DNA of 64,000 bases from Opitutales bacterium (GCA_017935025.1 JAGBIL010000020.1:21784-85783), one strand, 5' to 3'. Positions 17,129 through 27,377 are shown, counted from the stretch's first letter. Numbers and translations are program-made. The notes: a model not told the origin generated them from the letters alone.

Positions 17129-17923
17129 TTACGGTTTCTGCTCTTTGCGCCGTACCCGACGGGAGACTCCAAGCGCGAGCGCAAACGTTCCCGCGAGCAG
17201 TCCGAATGCCGACGGCTCGGGCAAAAGCGGATCCGTCCCAGACGAGTATTTCACGTATTTTTGTACCGCGACCCAACTCGCAAGCGTTGCAGACTCCGCC
17301 GCTTCAATCTTACTGTTGTAATCAGTCCCGTACATTTGAAAACCGATGAGCGACATCGCCGCGTCGTTGGCGGACTTAACAGTGTAATCATAAACCTTGT
17401 TCAATTCGGGAATATACACCGAAATCTTGTCGGGTCCGGCAGATGACGTTTCCAATGTGATTTCATAAGTGTAATTCCCGCTTGTTTGCCACGCGGAATC
17501 CAGCACCGTCATATCCGGAACTCTCGTGTGTATCCCGGTCGTAAATGTGTACGGAGTATCCGTATCGGAGGAAAAGAATCCACCGTTGATTTCCCCTATG
17601 CACAAACGGTTTTCATACGACTTCCCCACAACGAGCGAATAATCTTTTCCGGAAATCGCGAACATTACGTTGGAAATATTCACTTGATTTGATGTTCCCC
17701 CGTATCGTATTCCATAGCCGATAACATATTTCGCATCTTCATTGAAGTTAATGCTGTAATCTGCCTTGGCTTCGCCGGAAAAACCGTCCAGCCCCTTTGT
17801 CATTGCCGCCCCCGAGGAAAAAAACCTCTGCAAACTTTCGGATTTTACCCAAGTATCCTCCGCCTGAACATTCCCGGCAAACGCCAAGAAGAGAGAAGCA
17901 CTGATCAGTATATTATTTTTCAT
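17129..17923 (-). CDS. exported protein with PEP-CTERM-like sorting tail
   Basis: This 264-residue protein has a signal peptide (ISASLFLAFAGNVQA), a beta-rich body with no motif I recognise, and a C-terminal tripartite tail: PEPSAFGLLAG, a hydrophobic helix, then a basic end (SRRVRRKEQKP). That is the layout of PEP-CTERM proteins, which exosortase-type enzymes are thought to process and anchor at the cell surface. Two other genes in the window (27464-28072 and 57885-58469) share the tail. No exosortase gene is in view. Confidence 0.75.
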   Translation of the reverse strand: MKNNILISASLFLAFAGNVQAEDTWVKSESLQRFFSSGAAMTKGLDGFSGEAKADYSINFNEDAKYVIGYGIRYGGTSNQVNISNVMFAISGKDYSLVVGKSYENRLCIGEINGGFFSSDTDTPYTFTTGIHTRVPDMTVLDSAWQTSGNYTYEITLETSSAGPDKISVYIPELNKVYDYTVKSANDAAMSLIGFQMYGTDYNSKIEAAESATLASWVAVQKYVKYSSGTDPLLPEPSAFGLLAGTFALALGVSRRVRRKEQKP

Positions 17924-18057
17924 TACTTTTCCTTTCTATTTTGATGATTTAAGCGAACTTCTCGCCTCGGACCTTCCCTTCCGAAGGCGTAGCCAAAATA
18001 ACCGGGAAAACACATTCTTCAAGACCAAAATCTACAAATCCGGTCGCATTTATCTCT

Positions 18058-18089
18058 CAAAAAAAAAGGAACGAGGAGACCTCGTTCCT
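18058..18089 (-). terminator. terminator downstream of GH20 gene
   Basis: A perfect 10-bp inverted repeat (AGGAACGAGG / CCTCGTTCCT) with a 3-base loop and a nine-base A run that becomes the U tract on the minus strand. Confidence 0.85.
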
Positions 18090-18129
18090 AATTCAGGAGA
18101 CACGTAGCTCTGATGCCCCCTTTTTTTCG

Positions 18130-20091
18130 TCAGTCTTTCTTTTTATCCGGAGACCAAATCAGCCCTTCGACGGGAGCATCTCCCTCCGGAGAAACGAGAG
18201 CGAACGTAAACATCCACTTCGTAAGGCGCGCCTGCTTCGTCGCATTCTGATGCAGACCTCCGATCGGAAGTTTCACCAAAACCTTGTTCCAACCCTGCTT
18301 GAGTTTAGCGGGAATCGGCGGACGCACTTCAAAGTTTTCATTCTCCAGCGGTGTCTCCTGATTTTTAGCCTTGTGAGAGTTTTCCCATTTCGGCGGATGA
18401 ATTTCTTTGTCGTTCAGCCAGAACCTCGTGCCGTGTGCGTCCCACTTCCCTTGAGGCGGCGGCAAATCCGGCTCGGACGGGCTAATTTTGTGCCCTTGTG
18501 CCCAAATGCCGACTTTTTGCGGCTTCGGCGACCAAACCCACGTATACGCGTAAACTGTAGAATTCGCACGCGGATTTTTGAAAAATGCGGAAACGGTGCC
18601 GAGCCCGCCCGTTCCCCAGACGTGGCGTAGGTAAATTCCCGCGCCACGGGCTTCGCGCGTGCCGATTTTCTTGCCGTCAAACTCGTATTCGCTTTTCAGT
18701 TCCTTTTCGGGAGGGAACGATTTGTCGAGCTTGCCGTCGTTCGGGAAAAAGTCCGTGATGCGCCAAACCATGTCGGCTTGAGGTACCCACGGCATTTTTG
18801 CGCCGAGGTCCTTTTTCACCGGAAGCATACGACGCTCAAAATCTCTTAGGCGTGCGAGTTTTTCTCCCTCAAGCGGAATTACCGTTCCCGTGTCGTGAAA
18901 ATATTCCGTGCGTCCGCCGTGCCACGCGCTTTCGGCAAAGGCAAGAATCGACGGATAAAACGAATTGTTCGCGAGAATCGCGTCCGTACCGACGATGTAG
19001 CGATCGCACCAAATCGCTGCAATTCCTCCGGCGATGGTATCGTTCGCCTGCGGCGTTCCCGCAAAATTTGAGAAAAATACGGCGACAGGATCGGCAAATG
19101 AATCGAAGTGGTTGAGGTAATGCAGACGGCTATCGAGCGACGGCGTTCCCGCGAGAGGACGGCCGCGACCACTCCACATTTGCACGAGATCAACTTCGCC
19201 CGGCTTGTAGTTTGCGCCGGGATTCCACGTAGCGACTTTTTTTCCGCGTTCCCGCACGAACGCAACCATCTCGGGAACAAACTTCGGGGTCGTGATATGC
19301 ACTTCGTCCGTTCCGATGTGGAAATACGGAACCGTCTTTGAAGAAAAACCCTCGCGAATCAACTCATCGACGAGTTTCTTCAAAATCTCCGTGCCTTTTT
19401 CGCTCTGCATACTGCATTTAAACGTACGCTCGAACGCAGCGCTGTGCCCGGGCATATCGACTTCGGGAATGAGCATCACTCCGCGAGCGTCGCAGTAATC
19501 GACGAGATCACGAATTTCCTTAAACGTGTAAAATTTTCCGTGGTCACGCGTGTAATTCTTTTTGTCATTAAGTTCCGGATACACGCGGCTTTCCGTGCGC
19601 CAGCCCTGGTTTTCCGTAAGGTGCCAGTGGAAGATGTTGATTTTGTACGCGGCGCAGAAATCGATGATTTCTTTCAAGTCCACAAGCGGGATGTAGCTAC
19701 GGCCGCAGTCCATCATAAAGCCGCGCATCGGGAACGCCGGCCAGTCGAGAATCTTGCACGCGGAAACGCCTTTTGCTCCCGCGTTCCTTATTATCTGTGC
19801 GAGCGTTTTTCGGGCATTGGATTCGCCGGCATCAGATACGACTTTGATTTTCACGCCGCGTTTGGAAACGGTCATCGCGTAAGCTTCTTTTTGCGCGTGC
19901 TCGGGAACGCCGTCGAGCGATTTCACGCGCGTAACGGAAACACGTTTGTCCAAGCCGATCGCGGGAACGAACGATTTTTGTTCTTCGTATTCTTGCGGGA
20001 GAGGAATCACTTTGCACGCCGCAAACGCGGAAAACGAAGCAACGCAGAGAAAACTCAAAACGCAGAGGCAGCAACAGATTTTTTGAAGCAT
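18130..20091 (-). CDS. beta-N-acetylhexosaminidase, glycoside hydrolase family 20
   Basis: This 653-residue exported enzyme removes terminal N-acetylglucosamine or N-acetylgalactosamine from glycans. The start at 20091 gives a proper signal peptide (CCCLCVLSFLCVASFSAFA); GGAGAGG lies upstream. The GH20 core is clear: MRGFMMDCGRSYIPL, NIFHWHLTENQGWRTESRVY, LIPEVDMPGHSAAF and the catalytic Asp-Glu pair in FHIGTDEVHITTPKF. The C-terminal ~170 residues probably form an accessory beta-domain. Host mucin or chitin-derived sugars are plausible substrates, and the epimerase gene at 25966 could act on the released amino sugar. Confidence 0.93.
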   Translation of the reverse strand: MLQKICCCLCVLSFLCVASFSAFAACKVIPLPQEYEEQKSFVPAIGLDKRVSVTRVKSLDGVPEHAQKEAYAMTVSKRGVKIKVVSDAGESNARKTLAQIIRNAGAKGVSACKILDWPAFPMRGFMMDCGRSYIPLVDLKEIIDFCAAYKINIFHWHLTENQGWRTESRVYPELNDKKNYTRDHGKFYTFKEIRDLVDYCDARGVMLIPEVDMPGHSAAFERTFKCSMQSEKGTEILKKLVDELIREGFSSKTVPYFHIGTDEVHITTPKFVPEMVAFVRERGKKVATWNPGANYKPGEVDLVQMWSGRGRPLAGTPSLDSRLHYLNHFDSFADPVAVFFSNFAGTPQANDTIAGGIAAIWCDRYIVGTDAILANNSFYPSILAFAESAWHGGRTEYFHDTGTVIPLEGEKLARLRDFERRMLPVKKDLGAKMPWVPQADMVWRITDFFPNDGKLDKSFPPEKELKSEYEFDGKKIGTREARGAGIYLRHVWGTGGLGTVSAFFKNPRANSTVYAYTWVWSPKPQKVGIWAQGHKISPSEPDLPPPQGKWDAHGTRFWLNDKEIHPPKWENSHKAKNQETPLENENFEVRPPIPAKLKQGWNKVLVKLPIGGLHQNATKQARLTKWMFTFALVSPEGDAPVEGLIWSPDKKKD

Positions 20092-20143
20092 GAATGCATT
20101 CTGCCTCTCCGCATTTGTATCTTCAACCTTCAACTTCCATACA

Positions 20144-20190
20144 AAAAAAAGACCCGGCTCCCGCGAATGTGCGGAAACCGAGCCCGAACA
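20144..20190 (-). terminator. probable terminator of the small lipoprotein gene
   Basis: An imperfect GC-rich inverted repeat (GGCTCCCGC / GCGGAAACCGAGCC) next to an eight-base A run, which is the U tract on the minus strand. Confidence 0.55.
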
Positions 20191-20216
20191 CACACGTTCG
20201 TGTTCTTTTGTTTTTC

Positions 20217-20456
20217 TTACTTTGCAGGCGGATTTGCGGGAGGCGTATCGGGGACGACCTCCAGCAAGGCATCCTCTTCAGTGATAACGACGCCGTTGTT
20301 TGCGTTGTTACCGTTGTTTTGCTGACACTGACAACTCCGGCAAGTTTGTTCTTTGCCTTTTTGATGGTGCTTTTTCTTGCAGCAATCACAGCCGGCAAAC
20401 AAAAGCAGGGCGAAAAGCGCCGCACAAACCGAGACGATAAACGATTTCTTTTTCAT
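20217..20456 (-). CDS. small Cys-rich lipoprotein
   Basis: This 79-residue protein starts at MKKKSFIVSVCAALF and has a lipobox (LLFAGC) for acylation and membrane anchoring. The mature part is CDCCKKKHHQKGKEQTCRSC followed by a Gln/Asn-rich stretch and an acidic, Pro-rich end. The clustered Cys and His could bind metal, but this is speculation; no family is recognised. An in-frame TTG three codons upstream is a less likely start. Confidence 0.7.
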   Translation of the reverse strand: MKKKSFIVSVCAALFALLLFAGCDCCKKKHHQKGKEQTCRSCQCQQNNGNNANNGVVITEEDALLEVVPDTPPANPPAK

Positions 20457-20540
20457 AGGGATCAACGATTTAACGAATACGGCGGAATGCCGATTCTGTA
20501 CTTCAAGCGCACGTTTTCCGCATTTTTGTCTAAAAAAAAG

Positions 20541-20576
20541 AAAACGTTCCCGCGAAACAAATCACGGGAACGCATC
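20541..20576 (-). terminator. terminator of hom built from an inverted octamer pair
   Basis: CGTTCCCGCG and CACGGGAACG face each other across a short loop, flanked by AAAA and TTTTT. The stem consists almost entirely of two copies of the dispersed CGGGAACG octamer. Confidence 0.8.
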
Positions 20577-20603
20577 TTTTTAAACCTTTTAGTTTTTCAA
20601 AAA

Positions 20604-21935
20604 TTACTCGTGCGTCGGCTCGTAAATACGGAGCAGAAGCGGAGCGGTGAGAATTTGCGGGAGTGTTTTGAGCTCTTCGACGACGCGCTCCATAACCGCT
20701 TCCGAGGTCGGATACGTCGCGAGCGTAATCGTGCCGCGGCGTTCGCCCGGATGTTCGTAGGTAACGACGCGCGCAACGGAAACGCCGTGCTTCGCGAGCA
20801 CGGAATAGAACCCGACGAGCGTTCCCGGTTCGTCCAAAATCGAAATACGCAAATAAAACTTCGATCGGATTTCGTCCATCGTCGCCATGCGTGCGGTTTC
20901 GCCAAGGCGGTAGCACGCATCAATGTCACTCGGCGTGAGGAATTTATGTGCATCGTCGCGAATCCCGATCATGGCATCCACAATATCGCTGATAACAGCG
21001 GAAGACGTAGCATCCTGCCCCGCGCCGCGCCCGATAAGAATTGTCGTTCCCGCAACATCGCCGGAAAGTTTAATCGCGTTGTAAACACCGTCCACGCGCG
21101 CGAGCGTTTTATCGAGCGGAATAAGTGCAGGATAAACACCGAGGGAAAGAGCGCCCGTCTTGAAATTGCGGCGAATCATACCGAGCAGCTTAATACGGTA
21201 GCCGAAATCTCGGGCGCGATGCATATCTTCAAGCGTGACGTTTCGGATGCCCTCGACGAGCGCGTCGTTCTCGGAAACCCACTTCCCGTGGGCAAGGAAC
21301 GCAAGAATAACGGCCTTATGAAATGCGTCCCAGCCGTCGAGGTCGAGACGATCGTCCGCCTCGACGTAGCCGAGTTTTTTCGCGTCGTGCAAAATTTCTT
21401 CGTAGGACTTTCCCTCCGCTTCCATGCGGGAAAGAATATAGTTGCAGGTACCGTTGATGATACCGGCAATGGACTCGAAACGATTGGCGACCAAGCCTTC
21501 GCGGAGCGTCTTGATAATCGGAATTCCGCCGGCAACGGAAGCCTCAAAGTAGTAGTGTCCGCCGAACGTTTTGACGGCTTCAAAAACTTCGCGCCCGAAT
21601 TTGTATATCAGCGCCTTATTCGCCGAAACGACCACTTTGCCGAGCTTGAGCGCCGCCAGCGTGTAATCCTTCGCTTTCGTCGTTCCGCCCATGAGTTCGC
21701 AGACGATGTTCACGCCCGGGTCGTTCACAACTTCCATCGGGTCCGCCGTCAGCACCTCTGCGGGAACGCTCACTCCGCGTTCCCGCGTCAAATCGCGCAC
21801 CGCGACACGCGGGAACGAGATTTCCAATCCGAGGCGTGTTTCAAGCTCCTCGCGCTGCGCCTGCAAGTGCTTCCAAACGCCCTGTCCGACCGTTCCGAAG
21901 CCGATAAAACCGATACCGATTTTTGTTTTTTTCAT
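20604..21935 (-). CDS. hom: homoserine dehydrogenase
   Basis: This 443-residue NAD(P)-dependent enzyme reduces aspartate semialdehyde to homoserine for Thr and Met synthesis. It has the Rossmann start (GIGFIGFGTVGQGVWKHL), VVSANKALIYKFG, GTCNYILSRM, EADDRLDLDGWDAFHKAVIL and a C-terminal ACT domain for feedback control (YLRISILDEPGTLVGFYSVL). It is monofunctional; aspartate kinase lies separately at 56384-57598. The downstream terminator at 20541-20576 ends its transcript. Confidence 0.96.
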   Translation of the reverse strand: MKKTKIGIGFIGFGTVGQGVWKHLQAQREELETRLGLEISFPRVAVRDLTRERGVSVPAEVLTADPMEVVNDPGVNIVCELMGGTTKAKDYTLAALKLGKVVVSANKALIYKFGREVFEAVKTFGGHYYFEASVAGGIPIIKTLREGLVANRFESIAGIINGTCNYILSRMEAEGKSYEEILHDAKKLGYVEADDRLDLDGWDAFHKAVILAFLAHGKWVSENDALVEGIRNVTLEDMHRARDFGYRIKLLGMIRRNFKTGALSLGVYPALIPLDKTLARVDGVYNAIKLSGDVAGTTILIGRGAGQDATSSAVISDIVDAMIGIRDDAHKFLTPSDIDACYRLGETARMATMDEIRSKFYLRISILDEPGTLVGFYSVLAKHGVSVARVVTYEHPGERRGTITLATYPTSEAVMERVVEELKTLPQILTAPLLLRIYEPTHE

Positions 21936-22058
21936 TCTAAAAAAAAATTTTTGATGATGTGAAAGTAAATAAAGGAGACACTCTCGCCGTTTTTTATTTC
22001 TTTTTCTATTTCTTTAACCTTGATCTCGAAGAAACGACACGAAAATCGCGTCGTCCTT

Positions 22059-22721
22059 TTATCTTTTGAAAGAATTTTCTTCGCCGCGCATCAGGCGCGC
22101 GATGTTCGAGCGATGCATGATAATGATGAAAATCGCGACGACGAGACAAAATCCGACGTGAACTGCCGTGTAGCCGAGCGAGGGGAAAAATTTCGCCAAA
22201 ATCATCGCCGCCAACGGTAACGAAAGCCCGAAAACCATCGACGCAATCGCAACAATGCGGGTCGAAAAATACACCGCGAGCCAAACGACGATTCCCGCGA
22301 GCACCGCGATAGGCATCGCCCCCAGCAAACCGCCGATCGTCGTCGAAACGCCCTTCCCGCCCTTAAACTTCAGGAAAATCGAAAAACAATGCCCGAGAAG
22401 CGCTCCCGTGAACCCGCAAAGCTGCGCCACGGCAATCGCGTGCGGCCAGTTTTGCGCGGACACGGGATCTGTCGGCTCAAGCGCGCCCATCAGGACCCAC
22501 GGCCAAAACGCAGCCGCAAAACCTTTGAGCAAGTCGAGAAAAAACACGAGATTTCCCGCCGCTTTCCCGCAGGTACGCTTCACATTCGTCGCACCGGGAT
22601 TACCGCTTCCCGCCGTGAGAATATCCACTCCGTGGCGCTTCGCGATGATGACCGCAAACGGAATGGAGCCAAGAAAATACCCGACAATCAGAGCGACTAC
22701 TGAAAAGAAAATTTCTGTCAT
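22059..22721 (-). CDS. plsY: glycerol-3-phosphate acyltransferase PlsY
   Basis: This 220-residue inner-membrane enzyme transfers an acyl group from acyl-phosphate to glycerol-3-phosphate, the first step of phospholipid synthesis. The PlsY motifs are present: GSIPFAVIIAK, SGNPGATNVKRTCGK, GHCFSIFLKFKGGKGVST. Several membrane helices match the family. The C-terminus (HRSNIARLMRGEENSFKR) is also typical. Its promoter region is shared with the divergent clpC, where an inverted AAATTGAAATTTAGCG repeat element lies. Confidence 0.95.
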   Translation of the reverse strand: MTEIFFSVVALIVGYFLGSIPFAVIIAKRHGVDILTAGSGNPGATNVKRTCGKAAGNLVFFLDLLKGFAAAFWPWVLMGALEPTDPVSAQNWPHAIAVAQLCGFTGALLGHCFSIFLKFKGGKGVSTTIGGLLGAMPIAVLAGIVVWLAVYFSTRIVAIASMVFGLSLPLAAMILAKFFPSLGYTAVHVGFCLVVAIFIIIMHRSNIARLMRGEENSFKR

Positions 22722-22757
22722 TGCTCGCTAATCCTACGCGACACCCCCGCGTTCCCG

Positions 22758-22885
22758 CAAATTGAAATTTAGCGCACGCGTCAGATGAATAATGAGGAGA
22801 ATGGGATGAATGAGAGAAACGGGAAAACACACATTCTTCTCTTTCTTCCCATTCCTCACATTATGCTTCGCTAAATTTCAATTTG
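22758..22885. repeat. inverted intergenic repeat element upstream of clpC
   Basis: CAAATTGAAATTTAGCG at 22758-22774 and its reverse complement CGCTAAATTTCAATTTG at 22869-22885 bound a ~128-bp segment whose interior halves are imperfect inverted repeats (AATGAGGAGAATGGGATGAA against AATGTGAGGAATGGGAAGAA). It looks like a small palindromic element between plsY and clpC. Confidence 0.7.
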
Positions 22886-22926
22886 GCACTTTTCCTGCAT
22901 GGTTTTTAATAAAAAAATCAAGAAGC

Positions 22927-25545
22927 ATGAACAACGACGACAATTTCACAAAACGGGCAAAAGACGCAATGCGCAACGCTGCAAGTGAAGCCGCACGGCG
23001 TCACCACAATTACGTCAGTACCGAGCATATGCTCCTCGGGTTGCTTTCGCTCGGGAATGGAGTCGCCCATAACGTGCTCGTTCGCCTCGGAATCGATCCG
23101 GAGAAACTGCGCGAAGCCATTGAACAGCACCTTCAGCCCGGACCGGAGGACGTTCATATTTCCAACCCTGTTCCGCTCACTCCGCGTATGCAGAAAGCCC
23201 TCCTTTTATCCCGCCGCGAAGCGAAACAGCTCGGACACAACTACATCGGCTCGGAACACATTTTGCTCGGGTTGCTCGCAGAAAGTGACGGTGTTGCCGC
23301 CAAGGCGCTCGCCGCACGCGGACTCAGTTTGGAAAAAGCCCGCCGCCAAATTCGCATCGAGCTCGACCCGGAGGCTTCGGAAAACGCGGGAACGCCGCCG
23401 TCTCCGGAAGATATTTTCGGTGCGAATGAGTTCGGCGGGAACGACCCGCTCGACTCCGCAGCCGCACCCGGCGGGAACGAGGACGAAGCACAAATGCGCG
23501 ACCCTGCCGAAAGCGCGAATCGCCGCCAGGAAAAAATGACGGCGCTGAAAGCCTTCGGGCGCGATCTCACGGAAATTGCGCGCAAGGGCGAAACCGATCC
23601 CGTCATCGGACGCACGGCGGAGATTCGCCGCGTTATTCAAATTTTGTGCCGCCGCACGAAAAACAATCCCGTACTCATCGGCGAAGCCGGAGTCGGGAAA
23701 ACCGCCATCGTCGAAGGCTTGGCACAGGCGATTGCCACCGGGAACGTTCCCGAAATTCTCGCCGGCAAGCGCCTCATCGCGCTCGACCTTGCTCTCATGA
23801 TTGCGGGAACGAAGTATCGCGGGCAATTTGAAGAACGCATCAAACTCGTGATGGAAGAAATCAAACGCGCGAAAAACGTGATTCTTTTCATCGACGAGCT
23901 TCACACCATCATCGGCGCAGGCGGAGCGGAAGGCTCGATGGATGCCGCAAACATCCTCAAGCCGGCGCTCTCCCGAGGCGAAGTCCAGTGCATTGGTGCA
24001 ACGACACTTGCCGAGTACCGCAAGTCCGTTGAAAAAGACCCGGCGCTCGAACGCCGTTTCCAAAGCGTCAAAGTCGAACCGCCTTCCGCCGCCGACGCGA
24101 TCCGCATTTTGCAGGGCGTGGCACCGAAATACGAAGCGCACCACCGTTGCCGCTACACGCCGGAAGCGATTGTCGCCGCCGTGCGTTATTCCGACCGCTA
24201 CATCACCGAACGCAATTTGCCGGACAAAGCGATCGACATTCTCGACGAAGCCGGCTCGCGCGTGCGCATCGATTCTTTTGAACCGCCGCGGGAACTCGGA
24301 GAACTTTCTAAAAAAATCGACGACATCATTGCCGAAAAAAAACTCGCCTCCGACGCGGAAAACTACGAACGCGCGGGAACGCTTTTGCAGGAAGAAAAAA
24401 AGCTCGTCGCCAAGCGAGACTTACTCACGGAAGAATGGCGCCGCAAACGTGATTCCGCCGCCACGCCCGTAACCGAAGACCACGTTTTGCGCGTCGTCTC
24501 CGACTGGACGGGAATTCCGCTCACGCGCATGGAAAAATCGGAATCGCAAAAGTTGCTCGAACTTGAAAAGGATTTGCAAAAATCCGTCATCGCACAGGAC
24601 GAAGCCTGCACCGTTATTGCGCGCGCGCTTCGCCGTTCCCGCGCAGATTTGAAAGACCCGCGCCGTCCGATCGGCTCATTCCTTTTCCTCGGTCCGACCG
24701 GCGTCGGCAAAACGCACCTCGCAAAAACGCTCGCCGAGCGTATGTTCGGGCAACGCGACGCGCTGATTCAAATCGATATGTCCGAATACATGGAAAAGCA
24801 CACGGTTTCCCGCCTCATCGGGTCGCCTCCGGGCTACGTCGGCTACGAGGAAGGCGGAATGCTCACCGAGGCCGTGCGCCGCAAACCGTACTCGGTTGTA
24901 TTGTTTGACGAAATCGAAAAAGCCCATCCGGACGTAATTCAGCTCTTGCTTCAGGTGCTGGAAGACGGTCGCCTGACGGATTCGCTCGGGCGCACGGTCG
25001 ATTTCCGCAACACGATTCTGATTATGACCTCGAATGTCGGCGCGGATATTTTGCAGAAAAATGCCGCCATGGGCTTCGATGTCGGGCTTGATGCCGACGC
25101 AGACTTTGAAAAAACAAAATCGCGGCTTTCGGACGAAACCAAGCGCGTTTTCAAACCGGAATTTTTGAACCGCCTCACGGAACTGATTTTCTTCCGTCCG
25201 CTCACAAAAAGCAGCCTGACGGAAATCGTGCGTCTGGAAACGGCAAACGTCGCCAAGCGTCTTGAACTGCACGGCGTGCGCCTCGCGCTGAGCGAAGCCG
25301 TGCTGAAGTTTCTGGTCGAAGCCGGTTACGACGAAAAATTCGGAGCGCGCCCGTTGCGCCGCGCCGTGGAGCGCAATCTCGAAGATCCGCTCGCGGAGGA
25401 AATTTTGCGCAACGGCAAACTCGCCGCGGGAACGATCAAAGTCGATGTAAAAAACAACGCTCTCGTTTTCGCGTTCCCGAAAAAATCCAAGCTCGCCGCC
25501 GCTCCCGCTCCCAAACGCCGAGCAACCCGAAAAGTTAAGGACTAA
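22927..25545 (+). CDS. clpC: ClpC-type AAA+ unfoldase
   Basis: This 872-residue Hsp100 protein unfolds substrates for ClpP. The start at 22927 ([18 protein letters not shown]) is the family start; the upstream residues are not conserved-looking. Two N-terminal Clp repeats (residues ~5-150) are followed by AAA domain 1 ([10 protein letters not shown] ~residue 252, [20 protein letters not shown]), a UVR-like helical segment (~461-494) and AAA domain 2 ([20 protein letters not shown] ~588, [11 protein letters not shown]). The UVR region indicates ClpC rather than ClpB. clpP is not in the window. Confidence 0.93.
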   Translation: MNNDDNFTKRAKDAMRNAASEAARRHHNYVSTEHMLLGLLSLGNGVAHNVLVRLGIDPEKLREAIEQHLQPGPEDVHISNPVPLTPRMQKALLLSRREAKQLGHNYIGSEHILLGLLAESDGVAAKALAARGLSLEKARRQIRIELDPEASENAGTPPSPEDIFGANEFGGNDPLDSAAAPGGNEDEAQMRDPAESANRRQEKMTALKAFGRDLTEIARKGETDPVIGRTAEIRRVIQILCRRTKNNPVLIGEAGVGKTAIVEGLAQAIATGNVPEILAGKRLIALDLALMIAGTKYRGQFEERIKLVMEEIKRAKNVILFIDELHTIIGAGGAEGSMDAANILKPALSRGEVQCIGATTLAEYRKSVEKDPALERRFQSVKVEPPSAADAIRILQGVAPKYEAHHRCRYTPEAIVAAVRYSDRYITERNLPDKAIDILDEAGSRVRIDSFEPPRELGELSKKIDDIIAEKKLASDAENYERAGTLLQEEKKLVAKRDLLTEEWRRKRDSAATPVTEDHVLRVVSDWTGIPLTRMEKSESQKLLELEKDLQKSVIAQDEACTVIARALRRSRADLKDPRRPIGSFLFLGPTGVGKTHLAKTLAERMFGQRDALIQIDMSEYMEKHTVSRLIGSPPGYVGYEEGGMLTEAVRRKPYSVVLFDEIEKAHPDVIQLLLQVLEDGRLTDSLGRTVDFRNTILIMTSNVGADILQKNAAMGFDVGLDADADFEKTKSRLSDETKRVFKPEFLNRLTELIFFRPLTKSSLTEIVRLETANVAKRLELHGVRLALSEAVLKFLVEAGYDEKFGARPLRRAVERNLEDPLAEEILRNGKLAAGTIKVDVKNNALVFAFPKKSKLAAAPAPKRRATRKVKD

Positions 25546-25578
25546 CCCGGGGAAACGCCCATCCTGCACCCGCGGAAA

Positions 25579-25603
25579 CCGCACAAAGTTTTTTGTGCGG
25601 GGA
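25579..25603 (+). terminator. possible hairpin after clpC
   Basis: CCGCACAAA and TTGTGCGG pair around a T-rich loop shortly after the clpC stop. No U run follows, so termination is uncertain. Confidence 0.35.
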
Positions 25604-25613
25604 ATCGCCGTGT

Positions 25614-25740
25614 TCAAGCGGAAACGTCTCCGTAAACCACGTCGCCCTCGATAACGACAGTCACACTACGCGCGGGAACGCCGAAACCGGCGAGCGGCGA
25701 TGCGGTTGTGAGGGCGACAGCTTGAGGTTTTTCATACGAG
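25614..25740 (-). pseudogene. possible C-terminal remnant of an amidohydrolase
   Basis: In the minus frame ending at 25614, about 35 residues (TTASPLAGFGVPARSVTVVI, then EGDVVYGDVSA) resemble the C-terminal strand pair of metal-dependent amidohydrolases, where a variable V-x-x-V-x-I-x-G-x-x-V-Y motif closes the small beta-domain. Upstream residues in the same frame do not look like that family. Nothing else recognisable lies in the 420 bases between clpC and the epimerase apart from hairpins. This is a weak, composition-based impression. Confidence 0.25.
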
Positions 25741-25895
25741 AAATATTCAGAAAATCCTTTTACGACGCCACACACACAACCGGCACAAAAAAATCTCGCG
25801 CAAAGACGTAAATACGCAAAGGGAAAGATAAATTCTCTCACGGACCACAAAAACTCCATTCCTCTGAGGCTCCGTGAGAGATTTTGTGTTCCCGC

Positions 25896-25937
25896 AAAAA
25901 ACCGTTCCCGCGAGACACCTCACGGGAACGGTTTTTC
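25896..25937 (-). terminator. terminator of the epimerase gene built from an inverted octamer pair
   Basis: AAAAAACCGTTCCCGCG and CACGGGAACGGTTTTT flank a short loop; the stem contains two opposed CGGGAACG copies. Confidence 0.85.
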
Positions 25938-25965
25938 AAAAGGAGTTTCAATCGGGAACTGCCGC

Positions 25966-27153
25966 TTATTTCGCAAGCATCTCGAGCTGTTGCCAGCACT
26001 GATACAAACCGCGCGGAACGTGGAAGCAACCTTTCCACTTGCCGCCCTTGAGCGAAAGCAACGGCTCGCCCTGACGCGTGAGGTAGCCGAACCATTCCGG
26101 ATATTTTTCATCCTTAAAATGTTTCCACGCATAATCATGAATCCGCGTAAACCACTCCCAGCATTTCGGGTCGCCCGTAAGGCGATAACCTTTGAGCAGA
26201 GCGATGAGCGTTTCGATATGAACCCACCAGAGTTTCTGGTCCCATTCGAGCTGCTGGAGCGGGCGACCGAGGCGATCCATAAAATAGAAAATACCGCCGA
26301 ATTTTTCGTCCCAACCGTATTCGAGTGCATTGAGGCAAATTTCCTTCGCCTTTGCGATGAGCGCGGGATCATTTTGGCGTTCGCCAAGGTCCATGAGGAA
26401 CCACGTCGATTCAATCATGTGTCCCGGATTGAGCAGGCGTCCGTCCATGTTGTCGGCAAGCGTTCCGTCGGCATTGAGGTGCTCGACAATCAGCCCCGGA
26501 CCGACATCCGGACGATAAAATTCGTCCACGACCAGGTGAATGCATGTATCGATGGTTTTCTGCAAAAACGCGGGATCGACGAGCGGTTCAATTTCGAGCG
26601 CGAGGTTGCAGACAATCATCGGAAGCGCAAACGCCTTCATCGGACGCGCCTTCGGCGAAGCCTTGCTCCAGCGCCCTTTCGGATTGTCGAAGCGCGCGAT
26701 CACGCGATCAAACGCCTTTTTGGAAATCTCCGCATATTCCGCATTCCCGGTGGCAATCGAAAGTTGCCCGAACGCCATACACGCAAATGTGTTCGAGAAA
26801 ATGTTGTACGGCTCGACTTGCGGCGTGCCGTCACGCGCCAGCGAAAAATAGAAATTGTATTCGCCGTCGTGCCCGTACTTTTTCAAAAATTCCGCGCCCT
26901 GAATTGCGCAATCAAGCCATTCCTTGCGCTTTTCAACACGGTTGTAAAGGAACGAGAACATCCAAACCTGGCGTCCCTGCAACCAGATAAATTTGTCCGT
27001 GTCAAAAACGCTACCGTCACGATCGAGGCAGGTAAAATAGCCGCCGAATTCCTTGTCCTGCGACTTTTCAAGCCAGAACGGGAGCACGTTCTCGAGCAGT
27101 TCCGACTTGTATTGTTGAGCGAGTTTAGAAAATGTTTCCTTGTTGGGTGTCAT
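25966..27153 (-). CDS. N-acylglucosamine 2-epimerase family protein
   Basis: This ~395-residue (alpha/alpha)6-barrel enzyme probably interconverts N-acetylglucosamine and N-acetylmannosamine or a related sugar pair. Typical stretches are GGYFTCLDRDGSVFDTDKFI, WLQGRQVWMFSFLYN, NPGHMIESTWFLMDL (catalytic His), WDEKFGGIFYFMDRLGRP and KLWWVHIETLIALL. I chose MTPNKETFSK (27153); an in-frame start lies 11 codons upstream. With the GH20 gene it suggests use of amino sugars. Cellobiose epimerases share the fold and cannot be excluded. Confidence 0.88.
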   Translation of the reverse strand: MTPNKETFSKLAQQYKSELLENVLPFWLEKSQDKEFGGYFTCLDRDGSVFDTDKFIWLQGRQVWMFSFLYNRVEKRKEWLDCAIQGAEFLKKYGHDGEYNFYFSLARDGTPQVEPYNIFSNTFACMAFGQLSIATGNAEYAEISKKAFDRVIARFDNPKGRWSKASPKARPMKAFALPMIVCNLALEIEPLVDPAFLQKTIDTCIHLVVDEFYRPDVGPGLIVEHLNADGTLADNMDGRLLNPGHMIESTWFLMDLGERQNDPALIAKAKEICLNALEYGWDEKFGGIFYFMDRLGRPLQQLEWDQKLWWVHIETLIALLKGYRLTGDPKCWEWFTRIHDYAWKHFKDEKYPEWFGYLTRQGEPLLSLKGGKWKGCFHVPRGLYQCWQQLEMLAK

Positions 27154-27377
27154 AGCGGTAGCGATTCTATTCCGAGGGAACACCAATTGAAAGCGGATTT
27201 TTCGTTCCCGGGAAGTCGCACACTTTCTTTTTGTTTTTTTAATGCAAAGAACGGAAAATTTTCTACGGGAACGGAGAAATCCTGTCCCGCCTCCTCCTTC
27301 ACAACAAAAACGAAATAAGGCTTCCGTGAAAATTCGTCTGTCCCTTAATAAGTTCCCGGGAGCTTATCACTTCCGAT

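Noticed and set aside
20094..21962. 622-codon plus-strand frame
   Set aside because: Shadow of homoserine dehydrogenase and the small lipoprotein gene; charged, repeat-free but unlike any protein, while the minus strand carries clear motifs.
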